A stretch of 9,468 nt of DNA. Source: CALRBF01 sp041164045. Its GTDB lineage: Bacteria; Patescibacteriota; Minisyncoccia; SW-4-49-11. The notes under the pieces were generated by a model. It was not told the DNA's origin. It searched no databases and worked only from the letters and a program-made list of their open reading frames with translations. Shown piece after piece: positions 6,076 through 9,468 of the stretch. Each line of letters begins with the position of its first letter. Within the stretch, counting starts at the first letter, position 1. The stretch spans positions 1 to 9,468 of the forward strand of contig JBEAQD010000052.1 in NCBI GenBank assembly GCA_041164045.1, given 5' to 3'. The position numbers were made by a program, and so were the translations under genes.

Positions 6076-7182
6076 ATGAAGATATTATTCGCGAGTGGTG
6101 GAACTGGGGGGCATATTTTACCAGTTATTGCTGTTAAAGAGGAATTAGAGAAATTAGCTCAAGTGCAACAAGTAAATGTAGAATTCTTATTGGTAGGACA
6201 ATTAGATGAGGTAGCTAAGAATTTGTTAGACACTCACCAAATACCATACAAAGAAGTTTATGCTGGTAAAATTAGAAGATATTTTTCTATTGATAATTTC
6301 TTTGATATATTCAGATCCCTATGGGGTCTCATCCAAGCTCAATGGTATATTTGGAAATTTATGCCGGATGTGACTTTTGGTAAAGGTGGTTATGCAAGCG
6401 TACCAGGAGTATTGGTATCTTGGATCTATCAAATACCAACTTTAATTCATGAATCTGATTCTATTCCGGGACTTGCTAATAAGTTTTTAGGTAAATTTGC
6501 AAATGTAGTAGCCGTGGGATTTCCTAATGTAGCCTCACTATTTGGGAAGAAAAAAACTAGTGTAGTGGGTAATATGACTCATCCAGATATTGCAAAGGGT
6601 ACTAAGGATGAGGCTAAAAAAATCTTTGAGCTTACTTTTGAAAAGCCAATTTTATTAATAGTCGGAGGTAGTCAAGGGGCAAAGATTATTAATGAGGTAA
6701 TATGGAAAATATTGCCAGAATTATTAGATCTAGTGGAAGTTATTCATATAGTTGGTAAAAACAATATTATTGAGGCTAGAAGTATTGCTAGATCCCTGGA
6801 AGTATATCAGGATAGATTATATCATTATGCTGGATTTTTAGATGCTGAGATGAAACATGCTTATGCGGCGGCTGATTTAGTTATCTCAAGGGCGGGAGCT
6901 TCTAGTATTATGGATATTTGTTTGACTAATAAACCTAGTATTTTAGTTCCCATCACGGTAGATGCTGGGCAACAAAGATCTAATGCTTATGAAATGGCAA
7001 AAATTGGAGCTAGTATTGTCTTAGAAGAACCAAACTTTACTCCACATATAGTTTTAGAGAAAATCAATGAATTATTACAACAGCCTGATATTATGCAATC
7101 TATGTCTAAGCAGACAGTGCAATTTGCTACACCCGATGCAGCCACTAGAATTGCAGAGGAATTATTTGATTTAAGTCATTAG
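6076..7182 (+). CDS. murG: MurG: UDP-GlcNAc--lipid I N-acetylglucosaminyltransferase
   Basis: This is a 368-residue GT28-family glycosyltransferase that adds GlcNAc to lipid I on the cytoplasmic membrane face to make lipid II. The N-terminal domain has the G-loop GGTGGH (8-13), 'FGKGGYASVP' (101-110) and 'HESDSIPGLANK' (125-136). The usual form of the last motif is HEQN, so Gln and Asn are replaced by Ser and Asp. The C-terminal donor domain has the second G-loop GGSQGA (197-202), 'ADLVISRAGASS' (266-277) and 'GQQRSNA' (298-304). The Glu that normally follows the AGAS motif and contacts the UDP-GlcNAc ribose is Asp280. Length is usual. The start at 6076 puts the G-loop seven residues from the N-terminus, as in relatives. 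murC follows after 3 bases, so the pair is one transcription unit. This murG-murC order is a remnant of the dcw cluster, though ftsW, murD and murB are not seen. Confidence 0.97.
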   Translation: MKILFASGGTGGHILPVIAVKEELEKLAQVQQVNVEFLLVGQLDEVAKNLLDTHQIPYKEVYAGKIRRYFSIDNFFDIFRSLWGLIQAQWYIWKFMPDVTFGKGGYASVPGVLVSWIYQIPTLIHESDSIPGLANKFLGKFANVVAVGFPNVASLFGKKKTSVVGNMTHPDIAKGTKDEAKKIFELTFEKPILLIVGGSQGAKIINEVIWKILPELLDLVEVIHIVGKNNIIEARSIARSLEVYQDRLYHYAGFLDAEMKHAYAAADLVISRAGASSIMDICLTNKPSILVPITVDAGQQRSNAYEMAKIGASIVLEEPNFTPHIVLEKINELLQQPDIMQSMSKQTVQFATPDAATRIAEELFDLSH

Positions 7183-7185
7183 ATT

Positions 7186-8538
7186 ATGGTGTATTTTATT
7201 GGAATTCGAGGATGGGGAACTACGGCTTTAGCTCAGGTTATGAAGGCTAGAGGTGTATATGTGATGGGTAGTGATACAGAAGAGAAATTTATGACAGGAT
7301 ATATATTGGAAAAGGCAAATATTAAAGTCTTATCTCCATTTGATATTAGTAATATTCCAAATGATGTTGAGTATGCAGTTGTCTCAGGAGCATATTATCT
7401 AGAAGGTAAAACTCCTACTAATCCAGAAGTTTTAGAGATTTTGAGGAGAAATATACCACTTCTGACTTATAGTCAGACATTGGGAAATGTTTCACGAGAA
7501 TTTGAAAGCACTTTAGCGGTAGCTGGTTCACATGGTAAAAGTACTACTTCAGCACTTTTAACCTATACTTTACAAGAATTAGGCCAGAACCCATTTGGTG
7601 TTATTGGTGCATTTGTAACTCAATTTGGGGGGAATGCTAGAATTGGGGATAAAAATTCAAAATATTTAGTAGTTGAGGCGGATGAATATCAGAATCATTT
7701 TCTGGATTTGACTATGGGGGGACTTATTATACTGAATGTAGATTATGACCACCCAGATTTTTTTGAAACAAAAAAAAGTTATTACCAGTCTTTTATTAAT
7801 GTAATTGATCAATTGCCTTTAGATAAGCCTTTAATTGTTAATGGAGATGATGAGAATATAAATAATTATATTTTACCAAATATACAAAATTCAGATAGAA
7901 ATATTATAAAATTTGGTTTTAATAAAAATAATAATATTACTCTTGATGAGAATAATCAAATTGTAGTTGAGGGTATTAAATATAATGCATTAAATTTAGC
8001 TATCGCGGGGAAGCATAATAGGCTTAATGCTTTATCTTGTTTAGCACTCCTGCATAGTCTAGGCTATGAGATAAATTCTATTATAGAGGCAATGTCTGGC
8101 TTTAGAGGAACACAAAGACGATTAGAATATAAAGGAGCAACTGCTACAGGGGTTGCTATTATTGATGATTATGCTCATCATCCTACGGAAATTATGGCTG
8201 GTATACAGGCTTTAAGAGAAAAATATCCAGATAAGAAAATACATTGTGTATTCCAACCACATACATTTAGTCGTACACAAATGTTATTAAAAGAATTTGG
8301 ACAGGCTTTATCTGAAGCAGACTATATATATCTATTACCAATTTATACCTCCGCCAGAGAAAGTATAGGTAATGTAAAAAGTGAGGATATTATGAATTAT
8401 ATTGTAAGTACCAATGCTAAATTATATGTTGACTCAGCTGATTTGATACAAGATTTAAGTCTCATAGAGGGGGATAATAATGTTATTGTTACCATGGGGG
8501 CTGGAGATGTCTGGAAAATTACGAAAGATATGATATAA
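7186..8538 (+). CDS. murC: MurC: UDP-N-acetylmuramate--L-alanine ligase
   Basis: This is a 450-residue Mur ligase that uses ATP to attach the first amino acid (L-Ala) of the peptidoglycan stem to UDP-MurNAc in the cytoplasm. The N-terminal UDP-binding Rossmann domain begins 'YFIGIRGWG'. The central domain has the ATP loop GSHGKSTT (114-121; the common form is GTHGKTTT) with Lys118, the metal-binding 'EADE' (164-167), 'NVDYDHPD' (184-191) and 'GKHNRLNA' (275-282). The C-terminal domain has 'FRGTQRRLE' (306-314), 'DDYAHHPTEI' (327-336), 'FQPHTFSRT' (356-364) and 'TMGAGD' (436-441). The HHPTE motif and length point to MurC rather than MurD, E or F; the recycling ligase Mpl is a less likely alternative. 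It starts 3 bases after murG with no Shine-Dalgarno, so it probably depends on translation of murG. Confidence 0.95.
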   Translation: MVYFIGIRGWGTTALAQVMKARGVYVMGSDTEEKFMTGYILEKANIKVLSPFDISNIPNDVEYAVVSGAYYLEGKTPTNPEVLEILRRNIPLLTYSQTLGNVSREFESTLAVAGSHGKSTTSALLTYTLQELGQNPFGVIGAFVTQFGGNARIGDKNSKYLVVEADEYQNHFLDLTMGGLIILNVDYDHPDFFETKKSYYQSFINVIDQLPLDKPLIVNGDDENINNYILPNIQNSDRNIIKFGFNKNNNITLDENNQIVVEGIKYNALNLAIAGKHNRLNALSCLALLHSLGYEINSIIEAMSGFRGTQRRLEYKGATATGVAIIDDYAHHPTEIMAGIQALREKYPDKKIHCVFQPHTFSRTQMLLKEFGQALSEADYIYLLPIYTSARESIGNVKSEDIMNYIVSTNAKLYVDSADLIQDLSLIEGDNNVIVTMGAGDVWKITKDMI

Positions 8539-8572
8539 TAAATCAATATTGGCGAATAAAAAACTATATACT

Positions 8573-9271
8573 ATGATAGAGCATATTGCAATTATACCAG
8601 ATGGGAACCGTAGATGGGCGAAAGCAAATGGTAAAACTTCAGAACAGGGACATCTACAAGGTTTTGAGAGAACTAGAGAAATTATTGAAAAGGCATTTGA
8701 TGGAAGAGTTAAGAATATAACATTCTGGGGAGCATCTTTAGATAATTTAGCAAAGAGGCCTCAAGATGAGGTACAGCATTTATATAAAAATTTTCAAACT
8801 TATATAAAAGCTTTGTTGACATATAAAGAAATACATACTCAAAAAATTAGAATAAATGTATTGGGAAAATGGAGAGAGTCATTTCCAGAAGTTTTGAAAA
8901 AAGTAATTCAAAAAGCTATAGATAGTACTAAGGACTACTCTAATCATACAGTAAACTTTTTGTTGGGATATAATGGAGATGAAGAGATGCTACAAGCTAT
9001 AAAATCTATATCAGAGCAAAAATTAGCTAACCCAGATTTAGAAATTACATCTGATTTAGTGAAGCAATCTCTATATACAAGAGACTTGCCGCCAGTAGAT
9101 TTACTAATTCGTACAGGTGGAGAGCCACATAATAGTGTTGGGTTTATGATGTGGGATACCGCTAATGTTCAGTATTACTTTACGGATAGTAATTATCCTG
9201 ACTTTACTATACAGGAATTTGACAAGGCTATTGCGGAGTATCACACCAGAGGTAAAAGAAGGGGTAAATAA
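8573..9271 (+). CDS. uppS: Undecaprenyl diphosphate synthase family cis-prenyltransferase
   Basis: This is a 232-residue cis-prenyltransferase expected to build the C55 lipid carrier used by MraY and MurG, by adding isopentenyl units to farnesyl diphosphate. The catalytic Asp10 lies in 'HIAIIPDGNRRWAK', His27 in 'GHLQG', and 'RTGGE' is at 180-184. 'YFTDSNYPDF' gives the usual C-terminal signature. Several normally conserved residues differ: the equivalent of E. coli Arg39 is Ser23, Arg200 becomes His186 (RTGGEPH), Glu213 becomes Gln200, and the SENW motif reads SLDNL with one extra residue. I chose ATG 8573. TTG 8549 would add eight residues (MANKKLYT), would lie only 10 bases from the murC stop, and has a similar A/T start context, so it stays possible. 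It sits in the murG-murC unit, which fits carrier-lipid synthesis. Confidence 0.92.
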   Translation: MIEHIAIIPDGNRRWAKANGKTSEQGHLQGFERTREIIEKAFDGRVKNITFWGASLDNLAKRPQDEVQHLYKNFQTYIKALLTYKEIHTQKIRINVLGKWRESFPEVLKKVIQKAIDSTKDYSNHTVNFLLGYNGDEEMLQAIKSISEQKLANPDLEITSDLVKQSLYTRDLPPVDLLIRTGGEPHNSVGFMMWDTANVQYYFTDSNYPDFTIQEFDKAIAEYHTRGKRRGK

Positions 9272-9278
9272 TAAATTT

Positions 9279-9468
9279 ATGAAGATTATAATAATGGCAG
9301 GAGGGACAGGTACCAGATTATGGCCACTTAGTCGTACCTCTAAACCCAAACAATTTCAACCACTATTTGGGGATGAGACAATGCTACAGATGACAGTGAA
9401 AAGATTGTTAACCCACTTTACTTTAGATGATATTTATGTGTCTACTAATGAGCAGTATAAAGATGAAG
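9279..9468 (+). CDS. manC: Mannose-1-phosphate guanylyltransferase, N-terminal part (cut by window end)
   Basis: Only the first 63 codons are inside the window. They carry the nucleotidyltransferase signature 'AGGTGTRLWPLSR' (7-19) followed by 'KPKQF' (22-26), the pattern of enzymes that make GDP-mannose from GTP and mannose-1-phosphate, together with 'LFGDETMLQMTVKR'. The Arg of GTR and the Lys of PKQF are the expected nucleotide-phosphate and sugar-phosphate contacts. It starts 7 bases after the uppS stop. A purine-rich AGAAGGGG ends 14 bases upstream, too far to be a convincing Shine-Dalgarno. Its place after uppS suggests co-supply of carrier lipid and activated sugar for a surface polysaccharide or glycoprotein. 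Whether a phosphomannose isomerase domain is fused at the C-terminus (as in ManC/AlgA) cannot be seen. Confidence 0.9.
   Translation, partial: MKIIIMAGGTGTRLWPLSRTSKPKQFQPLFGDETMLQMTVKRLLTHFTLDDIYVSTNEQYKDE

Noticed and set aside
9104..9349. 81-codon - strand frame across the end of uppS and the start of the guanylyltransferase
   Set aside because: It is antisense to two genes with clear signature motifs and is a shadow of them.
1..9468. Reassigned TGA codon, as in Gracilibacteria or Mycoplasma
   Set aside because: No TGA is used as a stop, but there are also no in-frame TGA codons in any of the genes, and Trp and Gly use ordinary codons. TAA-biased stops fit low GC content.
1..9468. CRISPR arrays, insertion sequences, tRNA or rRNA genes
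   Set aside because: I saw no regularly spaced repeats, transposase-like reading frames, terminal inverted repeats or tRNA-like cloverleaf in the gaps, which total only a few hundred bases.

Overview
The window is an AT-rich stretch of bacterial chromosome in which every gene lies on the + strand. Its style suggests a member of the Candidate Phyla Radiation (Patescibacteria), probably Parcubacteria-like. Four points support this: the pilin has the tail pattern 'W-x-C-V-D-x-(T/S)-G' and the N-terminus 'GFTLIELLVVIAIIGILA' typical of that group; almost all starts lack a Shine-Dalgarno sequence; genes are very tightly packed; and LigA, MurG and UppS carry lineage-like substitutions. This placement is inference, because no rRNA or other phylogenetic marker is present. 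All genes read through with the standard code. The stops are nine TAA and two TAG, with no TGA, and there are no in-frame TGA codons.

Region 1 (1-3892) is a type IV pilus assembly locus. It begins with the C-terminal part of the inner-membrane platform protein PilC (cut by the window edge), followed by a major pilin with a very strong ribosome binding site and then the prepilin peptidase PilD. Four small minor (pseudo)pilins follow in the order FimT/GspH-like, PilV/GspI-like, PilW/GspJ-like, PilX/GspK-like. This is the order of the classical GspH-I-J-K / FimT(U)-PilV-PilW-PilX priming complex. PilD would cleave and methylate all five prepilins, and PilC with an unseen PilB-type ATPase would assemble them into a fibre.

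Region 2 (3905-5944) is a complete NAD+-dependent DNA ligase, ligA. It starts 12 bases after the last minor pilin, so it is probably transcribed with the pilus genes. A 131-base gap follows and holds the best promoter in the window (TTGACC-17-TACAAT).

Region 3 (6076-9468) is a cell-envelope operon: murG (lipid II synthesis), murC (UDP-MurNAc-L-alanine ligase), uppS (undecaprenyl diphosphate synthase, the lipid carrier) and the start of a mannose-1-phosphate guanylyltransferase gene (GDP-mannose supply). These genes are 3 to about 34 bases apart. Together they supply the precursor, carrier lipid and sugar nucleotide for peptidoglycan and probably surface glycan.

I did not find a wholly new system. 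The points most worth a second look are sequence-level: two minor pilins lacking the conserved Glu5, a LigA with changes at NAD-binding positions, a UppS with several substituted substrate-binding residues, the single strong Shine-Dalgarno in front of the pilin, and the ligA-pilus linkage.
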